From a candidate division TA06 bacterium B3_TA06 (GTDB taxonomy: Bacteria; Hydrothermota; Tepidihabitantia; B3-TA06): DNA of 64,000 nucleotides. The translations under genes were made by a program, and so were the position numbers. The notes beneath the pieces are model-generated. The model ran no database searches. It had not been told where the DNA came from and worked only from the letters and a program-made list of their open reading frames with translations. Within the stretch, counting starts at the first letter, position 1, and the number at the start of each line of letters is the position of its first letter. The stretch is taken from NCBI GenBank assembly GCA_005223075.1, contig NJBO01000006.1, forward strand, positions 1 to 64,000, given 5' to 3'. Positions 51,073-59,980 of this stretch are shown here, one piece after another.

Positions 51073-51100
51073 ACTCTAAACAAAAATAGCCTCTTGTCAA
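51073..51100 (-). promoter_or_regulatory. Promoter of desulforedoxin-rubrerythrin
   Basis: Minus strand: TTGACA (51100-51095), 16 bp, TAGAGT (51078-51073). The start codon is 115 nt downstream, leaving a long leader with no obvious riboswitch. Confidence 0.6.
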
Positions 51101-51151
51101 GGCAACAACCAGGACCCCAATCCGTCCTTTCTTCTATTACACCCTAAGTCT

Positions 51152-51215
51152 GTAGGGGCACGGCATGCCGTGCCCCTACAGCCGGAGAGACTTGTGTGGC
51201 ACAGGCTCTCCAGCC
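51152..51215. repeat. Two palindromic repeats
   Basis: GTAGGGGCACGGCATGCCGT...CCCCTAC at 51152-51179, then CACAGGCTCTCCAGCCTGTG near 51193-51214. The second also occurs near 25650. The gap 50958-51294 has no gene. Confidence 0.75.
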
Positions 51216-51294
51216 TGTGTAAGTCTATGTTTGGAGTGCAATGACCGCGTCATTGCGCATCAACATGGTTGACGCACTCCAGAAGCCGAGTTCG

Positions 51295-51600
51295 CTACCT
51301 TTTGATGATCTTTTGGGCTTGCTGCCTTCCCTCTTCTGGTCTGTAGATACCGAAGTAAACTCCAGCTGGCAAGTCGGAGAGGTCTAGCTCAAGGTCTCCG
51401 TGAACAACCATCGGCCTTCTGACTCTTCTGCCTGATCTTCCTTCATAAAGGGTTAAAGTCCCTCTTTCATCAAACCTTGTGCTGTAGAGACCTGAACTTG
51501 GTAAGATAACATCACTTAATTCGTAACTTGGTTGCGATGGGTTTTCTTCTGCTCCGGTTATTATCATTCGGGTGGCGTGGAGGTAGACTTCGTCTACCAT
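51295..51600 (-). pseudogene. Orphan C-terminal sorting domain (gene fragment)
   Basis: 101 residues from ATG 51600 without a signal peptide or good Shine-Dalgarno. PSSGLYSTRFDERGTLTLYE, DLSDLPAGVYFGIYR and AQKIIKR form a type IX-style sorting domain normally at the end of a long secreted protein. Without an export signal it cannot work alone, so it is probably the remaining 3' end of a deleted gene. Confidence 0.55.
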
Positions 51601-51656
51601 ATGACTTACAAACTAGCCTCTCTGCCCATAAACTGAGCCTTCCCAAACGAAAGCAC

Positions 51657-51684
51657 TTGACTACGCCCGTTTTTTGAATAGGAT
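51657..51684 (+). promoter_or_regulatory. Leaderless-type promoter of the methyltransferase
   Basis: TTGACT (51657-51662), 16 bp, TAGGAT (51679-51684), five bases, ATG (51690). Confidence 0.6.
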
Positions 51685-51689
51685 GCCCC

Positions 51690-52346
51690 ATGAGAGATGC
51701 GGCAAGCAGAGCGGATTCCGACCCTCAAGCAGGCAGGCAAAAAAGGGCTATCCCTGATCTATTTCTGTTGCAGTACCTTCCTATAGTTCCGCGGGGGATA
51801 GCACTCGATCTGGGCGCTGGCAACGGTCGCAACAGCCTCTTCCTGGCCGAGCACGGCTTCGAGGTGGATGCATTTGACCGCGACGCCGAATCAGTAGCAG
51901 AACTTATGAGGGTAGCCCAGGAGCGGAATCTGCCTGTCAGGGCGATAAGGAACGAACTCACCACCCTCACTATTCTGCCCAAACGCTACTCGCTCGCCGT
52001 AATCGCCTGGGTGCTGATGTTTTTAAGGCGAGGCGAACGCGATGGACTGGTTAAGATGGCCATTCGAGGGCTCCTGCCTGGCGGATTCGTCTACCTTGGG
52101 GTGTTTTCTACCCAGGACCCTGGATACGCTCTGTGTAAGGAAAAGTTCGAGGAGATCGAAGAACGCACCTTCTTCGTGCCCAAACGCAAGATGACCATGC
52201 ACTACTTCCTCCCGGAAGAGGCCAAAGCGCTCCTGGGGGGCCTTGATTTGATCGCCTTCAAAGAAGGCTACGAGATGGACATAGGCCACGGCGATCCTCA
52301 CCATCATGGCCGCATAGAGGTAATCGCCCGTTTGCCCCAAAAATAG
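51690..52346 (+). CDS. Class I SAM-dependent methyltransferase (TehB-like)
   Basis: 218 residues. ALDLGAGNGRNSLFLAEHGF near residue 35 is the SAM-binding motif I, EVDAFDRDAESV the acidic strand 2 end, and YSLAVIAWVLMFLRRGE the motif IV region. It is closest in style to TehB/small-molecule methyltransferases. A late HGDPHHHGRIEVIAR motif is also typical of that group. The substrate is unknown. Apparently leaderless. Confidence 0.8.
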   Translation: MRDAASRADSDPQAGRQKRAIPDLFLLQYLPIVPRGIALDLGAGNGRNSLFLAEHGFEVDAFDRDAESVAELMRVAQERNLPVRAIRNELTTLTILPKRYSLAVIAWVLMFLRRGERDGLVKMAIRGLLPGGFVYLGVFSTQDPGYALCKEKFEEIEERTFFVPKRKMTMHYFLPEEAKALLGGLDLIAFKEGYEMDIGHGDPHHHGRIEVIARLPQK

Positions 52347-52376
52347 AAGCTTTGCATCTTTCAAAACCCCTATACC

Positions 52377-52404
52377 TTGACTCCATCCGAGTAAAATCTA
52401 TAAT
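52377..52404 (+). promoter_or_regulatory. Leaderless-type promoter of fmdB
   Basis: TTGACT (52377-52382), 16 bp, TATAAT (52399-52404), seven bases, ATG (52412). Confidence 0.8.
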
Positions 52405-52411
52405 CTAGGGT

Positions 52412-52639
52412 ATGCCTATAAGAGAGTTCTGCTGCCGCGACTGCGGAGCAAGCTTTGAGTTTCTGATCCTCAAGAAGTCGGACGAGGCTAAGGCAAGTTG
52501 TCCGAAGTGCAAGTCTCGCAATCTTGAAAGATTGCTCTCGGTGTTCGGGGTAGCAGGAGCGGTTGAGAGACCTACGGCATCGGGTGGCGGCGGATGTTCC
52601 ACCTGCTCCTCCAGCGACTGCTCCACCTGCGGACGTTAA
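52412..52639 (+). CDS. FmdB-family zinc-ribbon protein
   Basis: 75 residues. MPIREFCCRDCGASFEFLIL and SCPKCKSRNLERLLSVFG supply two CxxC pairs of a zinc ribbon, the FmdB regulatory-protein family; the C-terminus is Gly/Ser/Cys-rich (GGGGCSTCSSSDCSTCGR), also typical. Role unclear, suspected transcriptional regulator or RNA-associated factor. No Shine-Dalgarno; probably leaderless. Confidence 0.85.
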   Translation: MPIREFCCRDCGASFEFLILKKSDEAKASCPKCKSRNLERLLSVFGVAGAVERPTASGGGGCSTCSSSDCSTCGR

Positions 52640-52720
52640 AACCGGCCACGACTTGGCTGCACGAGGAGGCGGAATCCCCGAGGAGTCACGGCTACCAAAC
52701 AATCGTTAAAAGGAGGGAAA

Positions 52721-54286
52721 ATGAAGTCTTTTAGGGCTTTGGTTGTACTTCTTACGTTGGGGCTTTGGGTTGCATGGTTGGATGCTGCACGCTGGGAGGT
52801 TGATCTGGATCAGCTTCTGAAGACCACTGCCGAATCCGAGCAAGAAAAATTGATCTCAAGAATCGTTTCCGCTAAGCCCTCGTGGCAGGAGGTATCGGAT
52901 TATCTCCGGAACCTTCAATTCCCCGAGGCCGAGACCGGAAAGATTCACTTGCGCAAGACCACATGCAGTGACGGTGTGGAGCGTTCCTGGATTCTTTACG
53001 TTCCCACCTCCTACGACCCCGTCCATCCCACCCCGTTGTTTGTAAACCTGCACGGAGGGGTAAGCCGGCCAGAACCCATACCTGATTCTGAAGCACTCGA
53101 GTTCATGGGAGATAACTTATTCAAGGATCTGGCGGAAGAAAACGGTTGGTTGCTTTTGTTCCCGTTTGGTCAGGAAGGAGCCACGTGGTGGGACGAGGTA
53201 GGCATGAGTAACATCAATAATCTGGTCAGAACCGTCAAGAGAGAGTACAATGTTGACGACGACCGGGTATGGCTGGGCGGATATTCGGACGGGGCTTCTG
53301 CCGCCTTCCTTTACGCCATGGTTTTCCCTACCGACTACGCCGCGTTCATTGCCCTGAGCGGTCACATGGGAACAGGCAGCCTGGGCGGCGATCTGCACAC
53401 CTACGCTCCCAACTTCTACAACACCGCTGTGTACGCGGTAACCTCGTTTGAGGATCAACTCTTTCCCTCAGCCAAGATGCGGCCTGCTATCCAGATGGCC
53501 AGGGAGGCGGGTGGGGATATCTTCTACCGCGAACAGGAAGGTGAGCACGATTTTTCTTACGCAGAAGAGGAGCTGCCCAAGATCGTTCACTTCCTTGAGC
53601 GCCATCCCCGCGATCCCTTCCCAACGCGCATAATCTGGGAGTCAGCGGTGCCCTGGTTCGGCACCTGCCGCTGGTTTGCCATCGATCGCATCAGCGCCGA
53701 TCCCTCTGCATCGTGGCACGTTGACCATAACCTTGTCCTTACCGACGACCGCATCACCATAGGCTTTCGCCACGACGACACCTTCCCAGGTCCAGGTATC
53801 AAGGTGAGAGAGATCGTTGAGGGCACTGCCGCGGAGCAGATGGGCCTTGCGGCTGGAGACGTAATCATTCGCGGTAAGAAGAGGAAGATAAAGGATATGG
53901 ATGACCTGATGGCCTATAAAGCCGGTCTCAAGCGAGGCGACCCGATCCAGCTCACCGTTCTGCGCGATGGCCAGAAGGAGTTACTTAAAGGCACATTGCC
54001 TCCTCCTACCAACTACTACCTCTTTAAGCGTGAGCGTCCCTCGGCTATGGCACGGGTTTCCTTCTCTGCAAATCGGGTGGAGATCGAAGGTTCGCGTCTA
54101 GGAGGATTCAGCGTCTTTGTTCACCCTGATATGATTCGCCTTGAGAGGAACCTTGTGGTGACCGTTAACGGCGAGGAGGTCTTCAACCGGAGGGTAGAAC
54201 CCGATATCGATTTTATGCTGCAAAACTTCCTTGCCAATCGCGACCGCAAGCTCATCTACGTTGCGAAGATAGAGGTAGAAATTTAA
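52721..54286 (+). CDS. Exported esterase (alpha/beta hydrolase) with PDZ domain
   Basis: 521 residues; AAAGGAGG lies 7 nt before the ATG. Signal peptide MKSFRALVVLLTLGLWVAW. The hydrolase part (about 85-300) has LYVPTSYDPVHPTPLFVNLH, the nucleophile elbow GGYSDGASAAF near 187-197, SFEDQLFP and EGEHDFSY (candidate His), as in PHB-depolymerase/feruloyl-esterase-like enzymes. A PDZ domain (about 360-425; KVREIVEGTAAEQMGLAAGD) follows, then a beta domain. It likely cleaves esters or peptides outside the cytoplasm. Confidence 0.8.
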   Translation: MKSFRALVVLLTLGLWVAWLDAARWEVDLDQLLKTTAESEQEKLISRIVSAKPSWQEVSDYLRNLQFPEAETGKIHLRKTTCSDGVERSWILYVPTSYDPVHPTPLFVNLHGGVSRPEPIPDSEALEFMGDNLFKDLAEENGWLLLFPFGQEGATWWDEVGMSNINNLVRTVKREYNVDDDRVWLGGYSDGASAAFLYAMVFPTDYAAFIALSGHMGTGSLGGDLHTYAPNFYNTAVYAVTSFEDQLFPSAKMRPAIQMAREAGGDIFYREQEGEHDFSYAEEELPKIVHFLERHPRDPFPTRIIWESAVPWFGTCRWFAIDRISADPSASWHVDHNLVLTDDRITIGFRHDDTFPGPGIKVREIVEGTAAEQMGLAAGDVIIRGKKRKIKDMDDLMAYKAGLKRGDPIQLTVLRDGQKELLKGTLPPPTNYYLFKRERPSAMARVSFSANRVEIEGSRLGGFSVFVHPDMIRLERNLVVTVNGEEVFNRRVEPDIDFMLQNFLANRDRKLIYVAKIEVEI

Positions 54287-54310
54287 GACATCCCACGAAA
54301 AAGATTAATA

Positions 54311-54377
54311 AGCCAACCTGAGGCTGGCTTTACCTGTTTTATTTTCCTCCCTTTCGCCCTTCGAGCGAAAGGGAGGA
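54311..54377. terminator. Two hairpins between convergent genes
   Basis: AGCCAACCTGAGGCTGGCT (54311-54329) is followed by TTTACC on the + strand. TCCTCCCTTTCGC (54345-54357) pairs perfectly with GCGAAAGGGAGGA (54365-54377). They probably end the convergent transcripts; neither has a long T-run. Confidence 0.5.
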
Positions 54378-54392
54378 GATTGAGTGGGGTGA

Positions 54393-55874
54393 TTAGTCGT
54401 TTCTGGACCAGCGGCCGCCTTCGACAGCCTCCTCAAGATCAGCGGGTGAAAGATCAAGGTAGCCGAGTGCGTTATCCGGAATCTCTATCGGTAAAGGCTC
54501 AGGCCCGGCTCTCTTGCCCTCAAGGAAGCCCGCCGAGGCGGCAAAACCTGAGATAAGGGATTCATCTATCGTGCAGTAGTAGAACCTGCCGTTACGGCCT
54601 ATAACTGAGAGATTTTTGAACCGATCTAAATAATCGAGTATCAACTCCAGCGGTCCCCGGTAGCCTACGTTCCATACAGGATAAGCATGCGGCACGAGCA
54701 ACTTTTCGGCCTTATCTATCTCAGAACCCTCCAGGAGTTCCAACCGGCGAGCGGTGCTCAGGGTCATATCCAGAAGCTCGTCGGTTGAAGCGTTCCAGAA
54801 CCGATCCCCCTCGTTTGCAAAGAACTCAACCACCAGGGATGAGTGGCTGGAGTCAGGCACCATCGCAGCGCTCCAGTTGCGTGGCTCGTGCCAGCGGCTG
54901 AACGGAACCGACTCGTCAGGGAAGTATATCCATGAATCACCGGTAACCTTGGACGCGTTGATGCGGATAAAAAGGATAACCAGATCGCGGTATCGAAGCC
55001 TGGAGGCCGCGGCAAGGACTTCGGGTGGAGGCAAAGGATCAAGTGCGGCGACCAGAAGGTCAAGGTCTATTGATGAGGCGACCCATTCGGGTCTGATGGA
55101 TCTTCTACTGCCTTTTGGGTCTCGGCTGATGATTCTCGTGATGCGCTTGCCGTCGTGGACGATCTTAACTACCTCATGCCCAAGATGAACCACTCCTCCA
55201 CGCTCCCTTACCTCCCTTTCCAGATAACGAGCGATCTGGCCGATCCCGTGTCTTGGATAGAGGAAGCGGTCAACAAGGGTGGCGATATCGCCTCTGCGCG
55301 AGAAGAACTCACGAACCACCTTGCCCAGGGAGAGTCCCTTGATTCTGAGTGCTGCCCAGTCTGCTGAAAGTTCGGAAGGCTCAACCCCCCACACCTTCCG
55401 GGTGTAGTTTTCGAAGTTGAACTCGTAAAGCGAGCGGCCAAAACGGTGCACCACCCAATCCTCGAAGCTCTCCTCTTTTCTGCTTCTAGTGCTCCTGGCC
55501 TTTTCTACCAGATAATCGGTGAGCATCTTAGCCGAGTGTGTTACGGGAAGCTTACGCAGCACGTCACTGAGACGCACAGGGTAATCGAAGAAGCGGCCGT
55601 CGAGGTAGAAGCGGCTCTTGCGCGGGGTCATGATCAATTCCTCACCCAGAAGCTTCTTTAGGAACACTGCAAGATAGCGCGAGGGGCTGTAGTAGCGGTG
55701 CCCACCCAGGTCGTGGTAGTATCCGTCGTCGGTGCGGCGGGTAAGAGCGAGCCCACCGGGGATCTTGCGCCTCTCGATTACCTCGGTATCCACCCCTGCA
55801 CGGCCCGCAAGGTAGGCTGCACCCAGGCCAGCCGTGCCAGCGCCCAGCACACAGAGGCAACATCCCCTACTCAT
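54393..55874 (-). CDS. FAD-dependent amine-oxidase-type oxidoreductase
   Basis: 493 residues. CVLGAGTAGLGAAYLAGRAG is the FAD GxGxxG fingerprint, GYYHDLGGHRYYSP the following substrate-side motif, and LVPHAYPVWNVGYRG and IGRNGRFYYCTIDESLISGF the C-terminal FAD motifs. It resembles protoporphyrinogen oxidase/phytoene-desaturase-like and UDP-galactopyranose-mutase-like proteins encoded in glycan clusters. Its ATG overlaps the stop of the glycosyltransferase upstream, so a sugar- or lipid-linked substrate is likely. Confidence 0.8.
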   Translation of the reverse strand: MSRGCCLCVLGAGTAGLGAAYLAGRAGVDTEVIERRKIPGGLALTRRTDDGYYHDLGGHRYYSPSRYLAVFLKKLLGEELIMTPRKSRFYLDGRFFDYPVRLSDVLRKLPVTHSAKMLTDYLVEKARSTRSRKEESFEDWVVHRFGRSLYEFNFENYTRKVWGVEPSELSADWAALRIKGLSLGKVVREFFSRRGDIATLVDRFLYPRHGIGQIARYLEREVRERGGVVHLGHEVVKIVHDGKRITRIISRDPKGSRRSIRPEWVASSIDLDLLVAALDPLPPPEVLAAASRLRYRDLVILFIRINASKVTGDSWIYFPDESVPFSRWHEPRNWSAAMVPDSSHSSLVVEFFANEGDRFWNASTDELLDMTLSTARRLELLEGSEIDKAEKLLVPHAYPVWNVGYRGPLELILDYLDRFKNLSVIGRNGRFYYCTIDESLISGFAASAGFLEGKRAGPEPLPIEIPDNALGYLDLSPADLEEAVEGGRWSRND

Positions 55875-57262
55875 AGCCGACGTAGCGTGTTTGTCTTCTC
55901 AAGACCGAAGATCAATCCATGTGCTGCAAGAAGCGCTGCAAGCGGCAACAAGGGCAGAAAGTGGCGAGGCTGTCCAGCAGGGCCGGTAACACCTATAAAG
56001 TAGATCGCTACAATGAATGCCAAAAGATTGAAGGGTGATCGAAAACCCTTGATTAAGAATCCCCTGAGTGCCAAACCGATGATAAAAAGTTTGAAAAGGA
56101 ACGCAGCCACATACAAGAAGAAGATACCCCCTGTAGGCACAACACGCTCTTCCCATATCAACCGAAGGGCCTCTCCAGGGCGTCCTTGAAGTAAGGCGGC
56201 GTGCACGGAAGGAGTAAGATTGCGGATGTCCTGCTCAGGATCCGTATAGAAAAGCAGGAACTCGCTTAACCCCATCGGCAGAAATACCTTGAGTACCCCT
56301 GCGGCGTAAAGGCCAGCGTAACGAACCGGATGCTTGATGAGGTAGCGCATCGCTTCACGACCGGCAAAAAGCAACCTCTCAGCCTCGTTACGAGGTTCAC
56401 CATATCGCTCTAACGCCGCTTGCTCAATCTCCTGCGACGCTTCATTGAAGCTCTTTCCTTCCACCGCAATCTTTACTGGCGCCGCATGTATATACAAAAG
56501 ATTATACCCCTGGACAGTAGAGAAAAAGAGGTGTCCGAACACTATCCGATTGCGAATAAACCAAGGGGACACGATAACGATATGGCTTAAAAGCAACACC
56601 CCGTAGCCCCGCAAGCGCTGCTTGTTGGGCTTCCTTAAAAGGAAAAGGAAGGGGAGAATAAGAGGGAAGTAGAGTCCTACCGGACGGGTAAGTGCTCCTA
56701 GCCCGAAAAGCACACCTGCCCCTAAACCTGATCTTGTGGGTGCATTCCCTTCGAAGACCTGCAACACAAGCCACAATGCCGGAACGAGAAATGTAAGAAA
56801 CAGCACATCGGTCATGAACTGAACGGAATGAAATGCAAGAGCCACATTAAGAATTAGGAGCGCCCCTGCAATTATTCCTGTCTTGGGAGAGAACTCCCGC
56901 GCTCCCCAACGGATCATCCAGGCGATAACACCCAAGCTCAAGATAATCTGAATCGCTATCACCACATAAGGAACGCGGCCAACGGAAGCGTAGACTCCTG
57001 TGACAAACAAAGGGTGAAGGGGAACAATGGTGGAGTTAAGGGTATAGGGTCCAGAGGTTGCCAATGAGTAACCGTTCCCTGTAATAATGTTGAGCGGCAA
57101 ACGCTCATACCACACTGCATCGGTAGAGACGAAGAGCCAGGAGGAACCCTTAGCAGCAGGGATAAGCAAAAGAAAATGAATCACTAAGGCTAAACCAAGC
57201 AATACGATTAACCATCTATGTCTCACTGAGGTAGAGCGGAGATCAAATCGGCAATTCTTCAT
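55871..57262 (-). CDS. GT39/ArnT-type membrane glycosyltransferase, paralog 2
   Basis: 463 residues with about eleven membrane helices. The first periplasmic loop has STDAVWYERLPLNIITGNGY (acidic residue D near 47, as in GT-C enzymes), with GALTRPVGLYFPLILPFLFL later. The family transfers sugars from polyprenyl phosphates to lipids or proteins in the periplasm. It shares high overall similarity with the next gene, and the last ~50 codons are almost identical at DNA level. Confidence 0.82.
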   Translation of the reverse strand: MKNCRFDLRSTSVRHRWLIVLLGLALVIHFLLLIPAAKGSSWLFVSTDAVWYERLPLNIITGNGYSLATSGPYTLNSTIVPLHPLFVTGVYASVGRVPYVVIAIQIILSLGVIAWMIRWGAREFSPKTGIIAGALLILNVALAFHSVQFMTDVLFLTFLVPALWLVLQVFEGNAPTRSGLGAGVLFGLGALTRPVGLYFPLILPFLFLLRKPNKQRLRGYGVLLLSHIVIVSPWFIRNRIVFGHLFFSTVQGYNLLYIHAAPVKIAVEGKSFNEASQEIEQAALERYGEPRNEAERLLFAGREAMRYLIKHPVRYAGLYAAGVLKVFLPMGLSEFLLFYTDPEQDIRNLTPSVHAALLQGRPGEALRLIWEERVVPTGGIFFLYVAAFLFKLFIIGLALRGFLIKGFRSPFNLLAFIVAIYFIGVTGPAGQPRHFLPLLPLAALLAAHGLIFGLEKTNTLRRL

Positions 57263-57300
57263 TGGTCTTGCTCTCCTTCAAAGGAAGGCCCTCATTCATA

Positions 57301-58713
57301 TCAGGAGGGGGTGTCATGAGGCGGACTCTTAGCTTCTGAAGGTATACCGATGGCTAATCCATGTGCTGCAAGAAGCGCTGCAAGCGGCAACAAGGGCAGG
57401 AAGTGGCGAGGCTGTCCTGCCGGGCCGGTAACGCCTAAAAAGTAGATCGCTACAATGAATGCCAAAAGATTGAAGGGTGATCGAAATCCCTTCTTAACAA
57501 ATCCCTTTATCGCCAGTACGATAATGAAGATATTGAATAGCAACCCCAGCACGTAGACAACAAACACCCAGCCGGTGGGTGCTATACGTTCCTGCCAGAT
57601 CACCCTTAGCGCCTCCCTCACATCACCCTTCAGAATAGCCTTTTGGACGGGGGGAGTAAGGTTTCTGATCCCTTGCTCAGGGGAAGCGTAAAAAAGCAGG
57701 AACTCGGCAAAGCCCAAGGGGAGCAGGGTTTTGGCCACACCTGCGGCGTAGAGCACTGTGTATCGACCGGGATGCTTCAGGATGTAGCGCACGGCTTCCC
57801 GCCCGGTAAAGATGAACCCCTCCGCCTCATTGCACGGCTCGCCGTATCTTGCAAAGGCGGCACGCTCCAGATCGGCTTCGGCCTCATAGACGGTCTTGCC
57901 TTCAATACTGGCTTTTATCGGGGCGGCATGAATATGCGACAGGTTAAAGGACTGAACGGTAGAGAAGAAGAAGTGCCCGAATACTACCCGATTTCGAATA
58001 AACCAGGGAGAGACAACCGCGATGCAGACCAGAAGCAGCGCTCCGTAGCCGAACAAACGAGATCGGCCAGGCTTACCGAAGGGTTTGATGAAGAAAAGAA
58101 AGGCGAGGATAAGAGGGAAGTATAGTCCAATGGGTCGTGTAAGAGCGCCCAACCCTAAAAGCAGGCCTGCACCAAGACCGGAACATATGGGACGATATCC
58201 TTGAAAAAGGCGAAATACCAACCACAAACCAGGGAGAAGAAACGCAAGGAAAAGCACATCAGTCATGATCTGGGTAGAATAAAAGGCAAGGCACAGATTA
58301 AGTAGAAGCAGGATGCCTGCAATGATACCCGCCTTCTTGGAGAACTGCCGAATTCCACACCACATCAGCCCTGCGATAAGCGCAAGGCTCAAGATAACCT
58401 GGATTATCACAACAGCATAGGGCGATTGTCCGAATACTGCATAGATACCGGCTATAAACAGTGGATAGCCGGGTACCATGGTCGAGTTCGGTTCGTAAGG
58501 AGAGGCTCGGGCCAAGGAGTAGCCATTGCCGGAAAGCATGTTTAAAGCCAGGCTTTCGTAGCACGATGAATCAGCCCATACAAATAGCCTTGAGGAATCT
58601 TTGAGTGCAGGGATAAGTAGAAGGAAGTGGATCGCCAGCGAAGCCGCCAGAAGCAGAAATAGCCACCGATTCCTCCTTAAGGTCTCCCCCAGATTCAATC
58701 GGCAGCCGTGCAT
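57301..58713 (-). CDS. GT39/ArnT-type membrane glycosyltransferase, paralog 1
   Basis: 470 residues, same helix pattern. WADSSCYESLALNMLSGNGY is the catalytic-loop region and GALTRPIGLYFPLILAFLFF the conserved later helix. The C-terminus differs from paralog 2 only after AALLAAHGL. The gene starts 8 nt after the TPR lipoprotein stop. A two-glycosyltransferase plus oxidoreductase operon suggests synthesis of a surface glycan or protein glycosylation. Confidence 0.82.
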   Translation of the reverse strand: MHGCRLNLGETLRRNRWLFLLLAASLAIHFLLLIPALKDSSRLFVWADSSCYESLALNMLSGNGYSLARASPYEPNSTMVPGYPLFIAGIYAVFGQSPYAVVIIQVILSLALIAGLMWCGIRQFSKKAGIIAGILLLLNLCLAFYSTQIMTDVLFLAFLLPGLWLVFRLFQGYRPICSGLGAGLLLGLGALTRPIGLYFPLILAFLFFIKPFGKPGRSRLFGYGALLLVCIAVVSPWFIRNRVVFGHFFFSTVQSFNLSHIHAAPIKASIEGKTVYEAEADLERAAFARYGEPCNEAEGFIFTGREAVRYILKHPGRYTVLYAAGVAKTLLPLGFAEFLLFYASPEQGIRNLTPPVQKAILKGDVREALRVIWQERIAPTGWVFVVYVLGLLFNIFIIVLAIKGFVKKGFRSPFNLLAFIVAIYFLGVTGPAGQPRHFLPLLPLAALLAAHGLAIGIPSEAKSPPHDTPS

Positions 58714-58721
58714 TTAATAAA

Positions 58722-59789
58722 CTATTCCAGGGATTCTTCAGCCTCGGCGCGCAGGTTCTTGAGATAGGTGCGGGCTGCTGAAGAAAAGGACCCGTCAGGG
58801 TCGACCTCAAGCACCGCTTCGAAGTCGCTGTGTGCGGCATCCATCTGGCCTTGCTCAAGACGTATCTTACCGCGCTCAAGGTAGGCTTCGGCAATCCTGG
58901 AGCGGGCAAGCTCGCTTTCAGGATCCCTCTCAAGTGCTTTTTTGTAGTCGTCAAGTGCGGCGTTGTATTCGGCCTGGTCAAGGTATACCCTTCCCCGGTT
59001 CAGGTAGACGCGGGTGAGGCCTGGATCGAGGAGCAACGCCTTGGTGTAGTCGGCCTCTGCTCTGATTAGATCGCCCATTCTGTAGTAGGCGGTGCCGCGA
59101 TTGTTGTAAGCCATCGCGTAGCCGGGCTTTAGTTCAAGAGCATGTGTATAGTCGGCTATGGCCTCCTCAAGACGGCCCGCATCCGCATGCAGGGCACCTC
59201 GGTTGTTATAGGTCAGGGCCGAGCCCGGATCAAGCTCTAAGGCCTGATCATAGAACTTCAAGGCCTCCTCGCCTGCACCTTCGTATTCCGCGCACAGTGC
59301 AAGGTTAAGGTATATCTCCGGGTTCTGGGAATCAAGCTTGAGAGCCTTCTCATATATCAGTCGTGCCTGGTTGTAGTTCTCCTTCTTGAAGTAGACGTTG
59401 CCCAGGTTGTTGTGGTAGTCGGCCCTTGTCGAATCGAGCCTTATAGCCTGCTCGAAGTCCAGCCTTGCCTGATCCAGGGCCTTCATGTGCATGTAGGTGG
59501 TGGCGCGATTGTGGTAGTAGACCGCGTCCTTCGGGCTAAGTCCTATCGCCTTACTGAAGACGGCGGCTGCGGCCTCGTAGTCGGCGAGCGCGTCGTAGGC
59601 CAACCCCATGCGGTTGAATGGCTCGGGCTTCTGGGGCTTCTTCTCGGTATATTCCTTGTATAGCTCGGCGGCTTTGGCGTAATCTCCCTCTTCTAGAGCC
59701 GTATCTGCATCGCGGATCAACCGCGGGGTGCAGCCGAATAACGTAAGGGCAGCGGCTAAAAGACCCGCCATATAAAGAAACTTCTTCAC
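58722..59789 (-). CDS. TPR-repeat lipoprotein
   Basis: 355 residues from GTG 59789 (GGAGG six bases upstream). The signal peptide ends in the lipobox TLFGC. About nine tetratricopeptide repeats follow (for example YNNRGTAYYRMGDLIRAEAD and NLGNVYFKKENYNQARLIYE). As first gene of the glycosyltransferase operon it may organise the complex at the membrane. The C-terminus ends in a charged helix. Confidence 0.85.
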   Translation of the reverse strand: MKKFLYMAGLLAAALTLFGCTPRLIRDADTALEEGDYAKAAELYKEYTEKKPQKPEPFNRMGLAYDALADYEAAAAVFSKAIGLSPKDAVYYHNRATTYMHMKALDQARLDFEQAIRLDSTRADYHNNLGNVYFKKENYNQARLIYEKALKLDSQNPEIYLNLALCAEYEGAGEEALKFYDQALELDPGSALTYNNRGALHADAGRLEEAIADYTHALELKPGYAMAYNNRGTAYYRMGDLIRAEADYTKALLLDPGLTRVYLNRGRVYLDQAEYNAALDDYKKALERDPESELARSRIAEAYLERGKIRLEQGQMDAAHSDFEAVLEVDPDGSFSSAARTYLKNLRAEAEESLE

Positions 59790-59819
59790 GATCAACCTCC
59801 GGGTTTTCTTGTTTGCTAA

Positions 59820-59847
59820 ATCATACAGAGAGTTTGAGAGGTGTCAA
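59820..59847 (-). promoter_or_regulatory. Promoter of the TPR-glycosyltransferase-oxidase operon
   Basis: Minus strand: TTGACA (59847-59842), 16 bp, TATGAT (59825-59820), then GGAGG and the start at 59789. Confidence 0.8.
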
Positions 59848-59880
59848 CTCTTAAAACCATGCCCCAACCGAACCAACCCC

Positions 59881-59909
59881 TTGACAAGGCCCCAAAAACT
59901 GGATAATAT
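59881..59909 (+). promoter_or_regulatory. Promoter of the FN3/PPC lipoprotein
   Basis: TTGACA (59881-59886), 17 bp, TAATAT (59904-59909), then a ~65 nt leader ending in AAGGAGG before ATG 59981. It is divergent from the TPR operon promoter 34 bp away. Confidence 0.8.
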
Positions 59910-59980
59910 CAATGGATCGGATGTTTCTTCTAAAGATTGAGAAGCAACCGTACTTTTTACAAACCAACCAAGGAGGAGTA

